Source of the DNA: Dactylis glomerata
Taxonomy: Eukaryota > Streptophyta > Magnoliopsida > Poales > Poaceae
Length of the DNA stretch: 64,000 bases
Assembly: GCA_007115705.1 (NCBI GenBank)
Contig: QXEO01001868.1
Location: forward strand, 124,001-188,000
Direction: 5' to 3'
Positions 1 through 12,171 of the stretch are shown here, one piece after another. Position numbers and translations under genes: made by a program. The notes below the pieces were generated by a model that was given only the letters and a program-made list of their open reading frames with translations, searched no databases and had not been told where the DNA came from. Position 1 is the stretch's first letter, and each line of letters begins with the position of its first letter.

Positions 1-358
1 ATTTGATACTAATTTGGTGAAAAGAGAGAGAACTGTTACAGAGAGAGAGGGGAAAAAGGCGCTCTGAAAAGGCAATGCCAATTTGGCCCGAGAGAGACAG
101 AACCGAGCTCTCACGTACAACCAAACGCGGTCTCGTCCTGTCCCACACGGTCCCTTTCTACCAGCCCCATGAGACGCGGCCCCACACGACGCGGCCCCAC
201 ACGTCAGCACGAAAACGGTCAACTAAATGGGAATCCTCCCGTCCGAGCTCCTTCTGAGGGTTTCAGACAACGGCTTGGGGAAAACTGAGGAAAAACTAAC
301 GAGCTGGGGAAAACTGAGTACAACTAACGACCTGAGGGCACGAAAATAGAAATCCCTT
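1..358. repeat. Unclassified repeat, possible DNA-transposon end
   Basis: No gene is visible. The stretch contains short tandem duplications: a 15-bp unit (GACGCGGCCCCACAC) at 173-187 and 188-202, and a 29-bp-period repeat beginning GGGGAAAACTGAG at 277 and 306. Homology to the 3' noncoding region of the neighbouring gypsy family begins only near 359, so this piece is probably a different, older insertion or its terminal part. I could not find its other end or a target duplication. Confidence 0.35.
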
Positions 359-1990
359 TATTATATGGGAGCATAATATTGTGGTATTCTCCTTTGATGC
401 TCTATTTGGGTTGACTTGGCACATGCTCACACCATATTTGACTTAAACCAGTCGCCTCAAGCATCTATGATCATTTGGTTTTTGAATTTACCACTTTATG
501 CTTTGGTTAATAATGTTTTGTCGCTATGCATGATTATGGTCATTATTGCTCTCTTAGTTGGTCACTCCCAGTCTTTTGCTAGCCTTCATCTGTACTAAGA
601 CGGAATACTTCTCGTGCATCCAACTCCCAAAAATCAAAGTTTTCCAATGTATCCACCATATCTACCTATTAGCAATTTGCTATTCTAAGTATATTCGGCT
701 TGCTTTTATTTATCTTCCAAATTAAACTTTTTGTTATGTGAAAATTAGTTAGTAAAGCTCTCACGAACCTGACGGCACATTTACTTTCTTGCACTTAACA
801 AACTTGACCATTGTGGCTCTCTTATGTTGATTATATGCTTGCAAGTTATAAGTTGGGAGTTAGCTCAGCCATGATGTCATGGGGCACACTTTCAACATTG
901 CACTTGTTTCTATTTAAGTTGGTATTATGATCTTTTGTTTATGGATGCTTATCTGTGTGCAAGGAGTTTGAAACTTGTGGAGTTCATGGAGTTTGTATAC
1001 GTGTTAGAGAAACGCCTAGGCCGCTAATCTAAACCATGCATCATTCATGGTGGAAATTTACAGGATAACCATAGTGGACATTCGATGACGCATCTCAAAA
1101 TAAAAAGCTATACCCAATGATAAGTAAAAAAGATGTCGAGGAGTTCATTGTCTGTTTATCTTGTCATTTTGATGTGGGCTAATTTCCTTGTCAACGGGCA
1201 GGAGGTACCCCATTGGCGTTCTCGATAATACATGTATGCTTATGATGACAAGAACTTGCTTGGGACCTAAGTCGACTATCACTGTTTAAGTACTCGTATT
1301 CAGGGGACATGAGATTTTCAACTTATGATTTATCAAGCATATATCTCATATTTGTACTCGCATTAACCTTAACCACTCAAGATGCCTATGATGCGGGCAA
1401 TGAGAGCTCAAACCTAGTAAGTACCATAATTTTTGGAAGGTTTATAAAAACTTGCAATCCCTGCTTCCCTCTGCGAAGGGCCATTCTTTTACTTTTATGT
1501 TGAGTCTTCACCTTCTACCTTTATGCACCGTCTAAGAGAGCATAGTTGTCATTCTGAGTATAATATGCATGGTCCCAAAATTTATTGTTGATTAATTCAT
1601 GATTATGGTATTGCATGTTCTCAAATTATTTGTATCTAGTCGCCCTCTTAAACTTGAAGGTGTCCTATGCATTTTTGTTTTGCTACTCCATGAGGGACAA
1701 GCTTAATACCACTTTGCTATGTTTTTCTATATGCTCGAAATAAAGAATTGACTTTCAATGCATTATTACTCATGATCTTTTGTTTACGTTACTTTTCATG
1801 TTATAACATGGTTGCTAAGTTCTATTGTCAAGATTATATCTTTTATACCCATGTTTAGAGTACTTTGATCTCAGCACTCAATGCTTTACATCGTTTTCAT
1901 CAAGATTGTGTTAGTGCATGTCACCTCAAAAATTATTGTTTGTTATCACTTACCTACTCGAGGACGAGCATGTGTTAAGCTTGGGATGCT
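359..1990 (+). mobile_element. 3' noncoding region of outer Athila-like gypsy element A'
   Basis: This stretch is homologous to about 7790-9426 of the inner element A. Shared landmarks include the GCGAAGGGCC motif (1475-1484 against 8913-8922) and the TTTTCAACTTATGATTT block (1315 against 8758). It contains no convincing open reading frame. It ends with a polypurine-type tract (AAGCTTGGGATGCT) directly before the LTR start TGATACGTCT. Everything 5' of it, including coding regions and the 5' LTR of A', lies outside the window or has been lost. Confidence 0.8.
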
Positions 1991-2510
1991 TGATACGTCT
2001 CAAACGTATCTATAATTTTTGATGCTCCATGCTTGTTTATACACCATTTGCTTTGTGTTTTGTTTACACTTCGTGGCGTTTTTATACATTTTCCAGAACT
2101 AACCTATTAACAAAATGCCATAGTGCGAGTTCCCTGTTTTCTGCTGTTTTTGTGTTTCAGAAAAGTTACACAGGAAATATTCTCGGAATTGGACGAAACA
2201 AAAGGTGAAGTTCCTAATTACCTGACACGAAGACGGAGTCCAAAGGAGAGCCGGAGGCGGACCACGGGGCAGCCACACCTGGTGGTGGTGCGGGCCACCC
2301 CTAGGCCGCGCCACCAGGGGGTGTGACCACCTGGTCCACCTCCTGACATCGTCCTTCCGCCTATTTATGCCCCTCGATGGAAAAACCCTAAGGGCCCGAA
2401 CTCTTTTCTAGAAAATATACTACAAGCCGCCGCCATCGTCGACGCGAGATCTAGAGGATCCAGAAGCTCTTCCCGGCACCCTGTCGGAGAGGGGAATCAC
2501 CACCGGAGGC
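1991..2510 (+). mobile_element. Outer 3' LTR of A', piece 1 of 3
   Basis: It begins TGATACGTCTCAAACGTATC and is homologous to the LTRs of element A. It stops at GAGGC (2506-2510), where A is inserted, and resumes at 11095. The three pieces (520, 399 and 726 bp after removing duplicated target sites) total 1645 bp, close to the 1669-bp LTR of A. That agreement supports one LTR split by two insertions. Confidence 0.9.
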
Positions 2511-4179
2511 TGATACGTCTCCAACGTATCTATAATTTTTGATGCTCCATGCTTGTTTTTACACCATTTGCCTACTGTTTCGTTATACTTCGTGGCACTT
2601 TTACGCATTTTCCGGAACTAACCTATTAACAAGTTGCCACAGTGCCAGTTCCCTGTTTTCTGCTGTTTTTGTGTTTCAGAAGTGATACACAGGAAATATT
2701 CTCGGAATTGGACGAAACAAGTTCCTGAAGTCTTATTTTACCCGGAAGCTTCCAGAGATCCGAAGGAGAGTAGGAGGGGGGCCACCAGGGCCCCACACAC
2801 AGGGCTGGCGCGGCCAGGGCCTGGGCCGCGCCACCCTGGCGTGAGGGCACCTGGACCCTCCTCTGACATCGCCCCTTCGCCTATAAAGACCCCCCGATGG
2901 AAAAAACCTAAGTACCCGATCACTTTTCCAGAACACATCGCGATCCGCCGCCGCCGTCGACCCGAAGATCAGGAGGGTCCAGAAGCTCTTCCCGGCACCC
3001 TGCCAGAGAGGGGAATCGCCACTAGAGGTCTTCTTCATCGCCATGCTTGCCTCCGGAGCGATGAGTGAGTAGTCTACCTTGGACTATGGGTCCATAGCAG
3101 TAGCTAGATGGTTGTCTTCTCCACCATGTGCTTCATGTTTAGATCTCATGAGCTGCCCTACATGATTGAGATCACCGTTATGTAATTCTACATGTTTGGT
3201 TTGTTGGGATCCGATGAATATTGGTGTTTATGATTGAGTTGTTGTACTGAATATTATCTTTTGTTATCTCTATGTTGTTTATGATCTTGCATGCTCTCCG
3301 TTGTTAGTAGCTATCTTGGCCGAGTAGTTGCTAGTGACTCCAAGAGGGGGTATTTATGCTCGATAGTGGGTTCATGCCTCTATTTAACCTGGGGGAGTGA
3401 CAGAAACCTCTAAGGTTGTAGATGTGATGTTGCTACTAGGGAGAAAACAACATTCATATGCTCAAGGGCATATGCTTTGTTTACATTACACACTTTGCTT
3501 AATGCAATTATCCGTTGTTCGCAACTTAATACTCATGGGGTGTTCGGACGATATCCCCGTGAGTGGATTATTAGTCATAGATGCAGTTGGATGGCGGTCT
3601 ATGTATTTTGTTGTAATGCCCAGAGTAAATCTCATAGTGATCTTCTTGACATATCACGTTTATCTTTATTCTATCAATTGCCCAACTGTAATTTGTTTAC
3701 CCAGCATGTGTTATTTATCTTATGGAGAGACACCACTAGTGAACTGTGGACCCCGGTCCTATTTCCATCATATTGCTATCACCTGTTTACTTTACTCGCA
3801 CTATTTACTTTACTCGCATACTCTATTGTTTTCCACTCGATACGCTCATAACCTTTGTTTCAAGCAAACCGGTGAGATTGACAACCTCATCGCAAGTTGG
3901 GAACGAAGTACTTGGTTGTGTTGTGTGCAGGTTCCACGTTGCAGCTAGCAAGCAAAGCTTGGACGAGGCGCCATATATAAATTGTCTGAAGCTGTCGCAA
4001 GCTAGCAAGCATCACCTTCAGTCGTTTGTCTCTCCTCTCCAAGAACGATTAAACCTTGGTTTCTTAACTGAGGGAAAACTAGCTGCTATACTCATCATAC
4101 CTTCCTCTTGGGGTTCCCAACGGGCTGGTCATTCACCACGCGCAAGGACCATCTGCTACGCGTCAACTTGGCACCAGCA
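2511..4179 (+). repeat. 5' LTR of element A
   Basis: 1669 bp, beginning TGATACGTCTCC and ending GGCACCAGCA. It includes a GC-rich inverted-repeat module near 2795-2850 and the sequence CCTATAAAGACC at 2880-2891, a plausible TATA box for sense transcription. Long open frames inside it (2634-3068, 3397-3948) recur in the 3' LTR only because the LTRs are near-identical. Confidence 0.92.
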
Positions 4180-4189
4180 GCCTCTTTTC

Positions 4190-4207
4190 GGGCGCCGTTG
4201 CCGGGGA
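4190..4207 (+). promoter_or_regulatory. Primer binding site, tRNA-Asp type
   Basis: GGCGCCGTTGCCGGGGA lies 11 bases after the 5' LTR. It is complementary to the 3' end of plant tRNA-Asp (which ends in ACGGCGCCA); this is established for Athila-type elements. It would prime minus-strand DNA synthesis. Confidence 0.75.
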
Positions 4208-4338
4208 GGAAGTAGAAGACTTCTGCGAGGGGAGTTTTTCGCACGCACATCCTTTACTTTGTTATTGTTTTGCTTTATTTATTTATTTTACCTGTATCAT
4301 TTTATATCAAAAAACCAAAAAAATTAGAATCCTGGTAG

Positions 4339-6546
4339 TTGTTTTTACTTGTTTACTTTCGTTTTGCTGAAATAGCCAATCCTGAAAACACCAAGTTGTG
4401 TGACTTTACTAGCACGAACAATAGTGATTTTATCTGCACTCCTATTGTACCACCTGCTCCTGCTGCAAACTTTTATGAGATTAAGCCTGCTTTGTTGAAC
4501 CTTGTTATGAAAGAGCAATTTTCTGGTGCTAGTACTGAAGATGCTGCAGCTCATCTCAACAATTTTGTTGAGCTATGTGAGATGCAGAAATATAAGGATG
4601 TTGAAAGTGATATTATTAAGCTCAAGTTGTTTCCTTTTTCTTTGAGAGGAAAAGCAAAAGATTGGTTGCTGTCTTTGACTAAGAATAATATTGATTCATG
4701 GGCTAAGTGTAAGGATGCTTTTATTGGTAGATACTATCCTCCTGCTAAGATTATATCCTTGCGTAGCAATATTATGAAGTTTACTCAGTTTGATAATGAA
4801 CATGTTGCTCAAGCTTGGGAAAGAATGAAATCTATGATAAAGAATTGCCCCACTCATGGACTGACTACTTGGATGATTGTCCAAACTTTTTATGCAGGAC
4901 TGAATTTTTCTTCAAGGAACCTACTTGATTCAGCTGCTAGAGGCACTTTTATGTCCCTTACCTTGGGCGCCGCAACAAAGCTACTCGACAACATGATGGT
5001 AAATTATTCTGAATGGCACACCGAGAGAGCTCCATAAGGTAAGAAGGTAAATTCTGTTGAGGAAACCTCTTCCTTGAATGATAAGATTGATACCATTATG
5101 GCTATGCTTGCTAATGATAGGACTCATGTTGATCCTAATAATGTTCCTTTAGCCTCTCTGGTTGCTCAAGAAGAGCATGTTGATGTGAATTTCATTAGAA
5201 ACAATAATTTTAACAACAATGCTTATAGGAACAATTTTGCTAGTAACAATTATAGGCCGTTTCCTTCTAATGGTGATAATAGCTATCTTGGTAGACCTAA
5301 AATGCCTAGTGAAGAAAGAATTTTTGAACTTGAAAAGGCTACCAAGAATTTTATGCAGGTGCAATATGAGCAGAACAGGGCTTTCACCAAGACTATGGAG
5401 GAGCAATCAGCTCTGTTGAGAACTATTAGTCATCAACTTGAAAATTTAAACAAGGCTATTCCTGAATTGCAAGCTAAGGTTTCCAAAGCTGAAATCGATA
5501 TTTCATTATTGTCTAATGTGCAATCTTCTTTGGTTAATAGAATGTCCGCTAAGCCTGATCCTTTTGCTACCGCTAATGCTATTCAAGTTGGAATTGATGA
5601 AAATATTAGATTGTTAGCGGAATTGCATGCCAGGTGGGAAAGAGAAGATAAGATGGCTAGAGAGATGAAGGTATGTACCATTACTACCTCTAATGATGTT
5701 GCTCCTAATGCTAGCAATCCTCTTACTTTGATTGGTGTAGAGAAAACTCCCACTCCTTGTGTTAAAAAGCCTAAAACTGCCAAAACTTTTTCTCAAAAGG
5801 GTGCTGAAATTTTTCGGAGTGTGGGAGATGATAGCTCTAATTCTTTTAATGATTTTGATGTTGATGGCTGCAATATATCTGAAGTAATTTTGTTCTTGCA
5901 AAAGCTTGCTTTGACTCCCAATGCTAGTTCTTTAAATATTGCTTTTACTAAGCATATTACCAATGCTCTCATGAAAATTAGGGATGAAAAGTTGAAGCAA
6001 AAAGCTTCTGTTCCCAAGAAGTTAGAAGATGGTTGGGAACCCATCATTGATATGCATGTTAATGGTTATGATTTCCATGCTTTATGTGATCTAGGTGCTA
6101 GTATTTCTATCATGCCTAGAAAGATTTATGACATGCTTGATTTACCACCGCTTAAAAAATATTATTTTGATGTTCCTATTGCTGATGTTGCTAAGAAGAA
6201 ACCTTTGGGAAGGATTAATGATGTTCTTATTGTGGTTAACAATAACCTTGTTCCCATTGATTTTCTTGTTATGGACGTTGAATGCCATGCTTCATGTCCT
6301 ATTATTTTGGGAAGACCCTTTCTTCGAACTGTAGGTGCTATCATTGATATGAGGGAAGGCACTATCAAATATCAATTCCCACTAAAGAAAGGTATGGAAC
6401 CCTTCCCTAGGAAAAAAAGAAATTACTTTTTGACTCTATTCTTAGAGCAAATTATGAGCTTGATGCTTCATCACTTGATGTTACTTGATTCGCAATTTTC
6501 TGCGCCTAGCTCAAAGGCGTTAAAGAAAAGCACTCTTGGGAGATAA
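4339..6546 (+). pseudogene. Element A gag-protease, one nonsense codon
   Basis: One reading frame holds a gag capsid region (about 4440-5030, with motifs such as LKLFPFSLRGKAKDWL), an asparagine-rich segment and coiled coil (about 5190-5480), and a retropepsin-like protease (about 6010-6400). The protease active-site motif is DLGAS near 6088, followed by the flap-side motif ILGRPFL near 6303. A TAA at 5035-5037 interrupts the frame and looks like a CAA-to-TAA change, so the copy is probably inactive. No ATG precedes the gag homology in frame. The first in-frame ATG is at 4507, inside the domain, so the native start is unclear. No polymerase follows. Gag would form the particle and protease would mature it. 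Confidence 0.85.
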
Positions 6547-9426
6547 CCCAATGTTTTTATTTTCAGTACTCTTTTTCTTTTATTTGAGTCTTGGAAGTCA
6601 TTACTACTGTAATGACCGCTCCTTATCTTGTTTATTTTGTTTTTGTGCCAAGAGAAGCCCCTAATTTGAGTGAGGTAAAGATTTGGGGATCTTGCTATCC
6701 TGAAACTGTTTTCGGTGCTGCACCGTAAAAATTCGTATAAATTCTCTGTATATCTTTTGGACCTGCAATTTCTTGTGCATATGCCCCAGGTTATATTCAA
6801 ACTTTTGTTAGTAGAACACTTTTTGATTTGAGCAACAGAAAACCCCTCAAAAATTCGTCCTTTGTCAGCTGTTCAGTTTTGACAGATTTCTGCCAATATT
6901 TGTGTTTGCCACTTTATCGCTTTCTTTTGAGTTATTTTGATCACGGAACTTTTGGAGAAGTTGCTACAGTAGTATTTGCTATACATGTGGTTGTTTTGAG
7001 TTGAAACCTGAAGCAAAAAGAGGATTGATTATATGTTATGCTTGCACTAATGTTGCTAATAGAACTGTGTTTAGTTTTGTATGAAGGAAGTTTTCAAGTG
7101 TAGGGATTGGAGAATGATGAGATGAGTTGAAGAATGGACAAAAGCTCAAGCTTGGGGATGCCCATGCATCACCCCAAGAAATATCCAAGAAGTACAAGCA
7201 TCAAAGCTTGGGGATACCCCCGAGGCACCCCTTCTTCATCGGCAAAAATCAGGTCACCTTTCAAAACACTATATTTTTATTGCTTCATGCACTATGTATT
7301 TTTCTTGGAGCGTCAGTTGTTTTAGTTTTCTTTGTTAGTTTGTTTTGTTTGCTGCAATAAATGGTTGGACCCCAACAAATTTCCTTTGGAGAAGATGTAC
7401 TCGCTTTTCATTTGCCAAGAACACTCAGTTTTCACTCTTATCGTTCATCGAGTGTTCTACTTTTTTCTGCTACTGCTTTTGGTTTTCGTTTTTGCCTTGA
7501 TTTGCATTCAGACCTTGCCATATCTTTTCATCAAGGTGTATTTTTGCCTCTGATCTTTATTGGTTTTCATCAAAAGAGGTGTTTATAAAAATTTCAAATG
7601 GTGTTGGAAAAGAGAAAAAACTTTATGCAAAATAGTGGTACAAGAAGGAGCTTGTGTAGACTGCGGCTTAGGCTTTTTCATGTCATGCTTGATGTCTTTT
7701 TGATAGTATGCTTAGTGGTTTTTCTGTAGCATTGACTTGTCTCAAATAACTGAGATTGCTTAATTAGCCTTTGAAAAAATCATGCGTTGTTTTTAATTAT
7801 ATGGAAGCATTATTTTGGTTTTCTCCTTGATGCTTTATTTGGGTTGACTTAGCGCATGCTCACACATGTTAGACTCATACAAAGTCGTCAATAGCCTCTA
7901 TGATCATTTAGTTTTTGACTTTTGATGCCATCTTATGCTTCTTTTAATGTCGCTTTGTCGCTTTGCATGATTATGACCATTATTGCTCTCTTAGTTGGTC
8001 GCTCCTAGTCTTTTGCTAGCCCTCGCCTTGTACTGAGTATGAGCTCTACTCGTGCATCCAACTCCTAAAAGCCAAAGTTTGCCAAAGTGTCCACCATACA
8101 TACCTACTAGCAATTTTCTATTCCAAGTAAATTTGACTTGCTTTTATTTTCTCTTCAAATTAAACTCTTACCAGTGTTATGCGAAATTCGGTCAGTAAAG
8201 CTCTCATGAACCGGAAGGCACACTTTACTTTTTCCTATTCTTAAAAATTTGACATTGTGGTCTCTTATGTTGAGTTGTTATGCTTGCAAGTTGTAAGTTG
8301 GAGACTAGCCCAGCCATGCAGTCATGGGCAAGCTTTCAACATTGCACTTCTTATTTGAGTTGATATCGTGATCTTTTGTTTATGGATGCCCGCGGTGTGA
8401 AATGAATTGGGAATCTTGTGGCGATCATGGAGTTTGTATATGTGTTAGGGAAACGCAGGGCCGCTAATCTAAGCCATGCATAATTCATGGTGGAAATTTG
8501 CAGCATACCCATGGTGAACATTCGACGACGCATCTCACAATAAAAAGCTAAACAAATGGCAAATAAAAGAGATGTTGAGGTGTTCATTGTCTGCTTGTCC
8601 TATCATTTTGGTGTGGGCTTGTTCCATGTCATTGGGCACGAAGGTACCCCATTGGCGGTTCTCAATGATATGCATATACTTACAATGACAAGAGCCTTGC
8701 TTGGGACTCTAAGTAAAGTAGCATGAGGTTTGGGTACTCGTATTCACGGGGCACGAGGTTTTCAACTTATGATTTGTCAAGCATATACATCATAATTGTT
8801 CTCACATTAACTTTAACCATTCAAGATGCTTATGATGGGGGCAATGAGAGCTCAAAGCCGGTAAGTACCATAATTTTTGAAGGTTATAAAACTTGAAATC
8901 ACTGCTTCCCTCTGCGAAGGGCCTTTCTTCTACTTTTATGTTGAGTCACCACCTTCTATCTTTATGCACCATTAAGAGAGCATAGTTGTCATTCTTAGTG
9001 TAATATGCATTGTCCCAAAGTTCATTGATTGATTCATATTGTTGGTTTCACTTGTTCTCAAATTATTTGTATCTAGTCGCCCTTTTAAACTTGAAGGTGT
9101 CCTATGCATTTATGTTTTGCTCTCTTTGAAGGACAAGCTGAAAACCATTTGTATGTTTTTCCTTATGATTTGAACACACGTTTGACTTTCATTGTTTCAT
9201 TTTCATGATCTTTTGTTTGTGTTCATTTGCATGTTTACAACATGGTTGCTAAGTTTTTATTGTCAAGATTATATCTTTCATGCCCATGTTTTAAGTTCGT
9301 ATAATCCCAGCTCACAAATGCTTACATTTATGATCAAGATTGTGTAGGTGCATGTCACCTCAAAAATTATTCTTTTGTTATCACTTACCTACTCGAGGAC
9401 GAGCAGGAGTTAAGCTTGGGGATGCT
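6547..9426 (+). mobile_element. Element A 3' noncoding region and polypurine tract
   Basis: 2.9 kb between the protease and the 3' LTR with no supported coding sequence. AAGCTTGGGGAT occurs three times: about 7148 and 7203 internally, and about 9412 directly before the LTR, where it serves as the plus-strand primer tract. The part from about 7790 is conserved with A' (359-1990) and with the 3' noncoding region of element E (about 54985-56930, minus strand). Confidence 0.8.
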
Positions 9427-11094
9427 TGATACGTCTCCAACGTATCTATAATTTTTGATGCTCCATGCTTATTTTTACACCATTTTCCTACTGTTTCGTT
9501 ACACTTCGTGGCACTTTTATGCATTTTCCGGAACTAACCTATTAACAAGTTGCCACAGTGCCAGTTCCCTGTTTTCTGTTGTTTTTGTGTTTCAGAACTG
9601 ATACACAGGAAATATTCTCAGAATTGGACGAAACAAGTTCCTGAAGTCTTATTTTACCCGGAAGCTTCCAGAGATCCGAAGGAGAGTAGGAGAGGGGCCA
9701 CCAGGGCACCACACACAGGGCTGGCGCGGCCAGGGCCTGGGCCGCGCCACCCTGGCGTGAGGGCACCTGGCCCCTCCTCTGACATCGCCCCTTCGCCTAT
9801 AAAGACCCCCCGACAGAAAAAACCTAAGTACCCGATCACTTTTCCAGAACACATCGCAATCCGCCGCCGCCATCGACCCGAAGATCGGGAGGGTCCAGAA
9901 GCTCTTCTCGGCACCCTGCCGGAGAGGGGAATCGCCACCGGAGGTCTTCTTCATCGCCATGCTTGCCTCCGGAGCGATGAGTGAGTAGTCTACCTTGGAC
10001 TATGGGTCCATAGCAGTAGCTAGATGGTTGTCTTCTCCACCATGTGCTTCATGTTTAGATCTCATGAGCTGCCCTACATGATTGAGATCACCGTTATGTA
10101 ATTCTACATGTTTGATTTGTTGGGATCCGATGAATATTGGTGTTTATGATTGAGTTGCTGTCCTGAATATTATCTTTTGTTATCTCTATGTTGTTTATGA
10201 TCTTGCATGCTCTCCATTGTTAGTAGCTATCTTGGCCAAGTAGTTGTTAGTGACTCCAAGAGGGGGTATTTATGCTCGATAGTGGGTTCATGCCTCTATT
10301 TAACCTGGGGGAGTGACAGAAACCTCTAAGGTTGTAGATGTGCTGTTGCTACTAGGGAGAAAACAACATTCATATGCTCAAGGGCATATGCTTTGTTTAC
10401 ATTACACACTTTGCTTAATGCAATTATCCGTTGTTCGCAACTTAATACTCATGGGGTGTTCGGACGATATCCCCATGAGTGGATTATTAGTCATAGATGC
10501 AGTTGGATGGCGGTCTATGTATTTTGTTGTAATGCCCAGAGTAAATCTCATAGTGATCTTCTTGACATATCATGTTTATCTTTATTCTATCAATTGCCCA
10601 ACTGTAATTTGTTTACCCAGCATGTGTTATTTATCTTATGGAGAGACACCACTAGTGAACTATGGACCCCGGTCCTATTTCTATCATATTGCTATCACCT
10701 GTTTACTTTACTCGCACTGTTTACTTTACTCGCATACTCTATTGTTTTCCACTCGATATGCTCATAACCTTTGTTTCAAGCAAACCGGTGAGATTGACAA
10801 CCTCATCGCAAGTTGGGAACAAAGTACTTGGTTGTGTTGTGTGCAGGTTCCGTGTTGCAGCTAGCAAGCAAAGCTTGGACGAGGCGCCATATATAAATTG
10901 TCCGAAGCTGTCGCATCTAGCAAGCATCACCTTCAGTCGTTTGTCTCTCCTCTCCAAGAACAATTAAACCTTGGTTTCTTAACTGAGGGAAAACTAGCTG
11001 CTATACTCATCATACCTTCCTCTTGGGGTTCCCAACGGGCTGGTCATTCACCACGCACAAGGACCGTCTACTACGCGTCAACTTGGCACCAGCA
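9427..11094 (+). repeat. 3' LTR of element A
   Basis: 1668 bp, nearly identical to 2511-4179. It begins TGATACGTCTCC and ends GGCACCAGCA, followed by target duplication GAGGC. It supplies the polyadenylation end of the element. Confidence 0.92.
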
Positions 11095-11498
11095 GAGGCC
11101 TTCTTCATCACCATGCCTGCCTCCAGAGTGATGCGTGAGTAGTCTACCTTGAACTATGGGTCCATAGCAGTAGCTAGATGGATGTCTTCTCCTCCATGTG
11201 CTTCATGTTTAGATCTTGTGAGCTGCCTATCATGATCAAGATCATCGTTATGTAATTCTACATGTTGTGTTTGTTGGGATCCGATGAATATTGAGTACTA
11301 TGTTAAGTTGATTTATTAATTTATCATCTCTATGTTGTTTATGATCTTGCATGCTCTCTGTCGCTAGTAGATATCTTGGCCGAGTAGATGCTAGTAACTC
11401 CAAGAGGGAGTATTTATGCTCGATAATAGGTTCATGCTTCTAGTAATCTGGGAGAGTGACAATAACTTCTAAGGTTGTAGATGTGTTGTTGCCACTAG
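11095..11498 (+). mobile_element. Outer 3' LTR of A', piece 2 of 3
   Basis: It resumes the outer LTR directly after element A (the first five bases are the GAGGC duplication). It reads collinearly with A positions about 3024-3439 and ends in ACTAG (11494-11498), where composite B begins. Confidence 0.88.
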
Positions 11499-12171
11499 TG
11501 TCGTGGGAATTTAGAGACAGTAGCCATGGGGAGGCTTATCGGAGGGGCTCGACGTTGGTGACGATGGTTCGGCTCGGGATTGTGCCAACAGAGACACCTT
11601 GGTTTACCCAGGTTCAGGGCCCTCCCGGTTGGAGGTAAACCCCTACTTCCTGCCTGCTTCGTATTGATTAGGTAGTAACGATTACAGTGCTCCTCGAGCT
11701 GTTCGGCTAGAGGAGGAAGAAGAAGATCGGATCTCTCCTATGCTAAGGGTCCAGGCCCCCTTATATAGACGGGGGCCTGGTTACAGGTTTTGGTAGCGAT
11801 TCGGCCGGCTGCCGACTCCTCGGCGGCGGCGTCCTTGGCGTGATCCTCTGGCCCTGCCCTGGCAAAGGCACTTTATAAAGTGCCTTTCCCCTGGGCCGGC
11901 ATCTGGAGGGCATATCCCTTCTCTTTTGCCTCGGATCCCATCGTGGGGAAGGGTCCTTGATCTCTCATTGGCTAGACGTGGTCGTGGCGCTCGTCACTCC
12001 CATCCTGTGCCCCTGCCGCTCCTGTCGGGGCCATCCTACTTTTGGCCAGACAACCGTTGAGATGCTTTGTCTTCATCGCCCGGCTCCAGTTCTCCTCGGT
12101 GGAGTCACCAGCCGGCTGCTAGCGCAGCCGGCCCTTCGGGCGGAGCCGGTCTTCTCGTGCTGAAGCCGTGG
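11499..12171 (-). repeat. LTR1 of B (3' LTR), first part
   Basis: First 673 bp of a 741-bp LTR; the remaining 68 bp lie at 20920-20987 after element C. It contains a minus-strand TATA box (TCTATATAAGG) near 11760 and a perfect 24-bp palindrome at 11864-11887 whose arm is AAAGGCACTTTA. Element C is inserted at CGTGG (12167-12171). Confidence 0.9.

Larger units (their letters stand above)
2511..11094 (+). mobile_element. Complete non-autonomous Athila-like gypsy element A
   Basis: An 8584-bp element bounded by LTRs that start TGATACG and end CAGCA. It is flanked by the 5-bp duplication GAGGC (2506-2510 and 11095-11099). Order: 5' LTR, tRNA-Asp primer site, one gag-protease frame, 2.9 kb of noncoding sequence, polypurine tract, 3' LTR. 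No reverse transcriptase, RNase H or integrase is visible, so mobilisation must have depended on another element. The LTRs differ by roughly 2-3% in the stretch I compared by eye. It sits inside an LTR of its own family. Confidence 0.95.

Noticed and set aside
2634..3948. Open frames of 144 and 183 codons in the A LTR, repeated in the 3' LTR
   Set aside because: LTR sequence, no domains; recurrence is explained by LTR identity.
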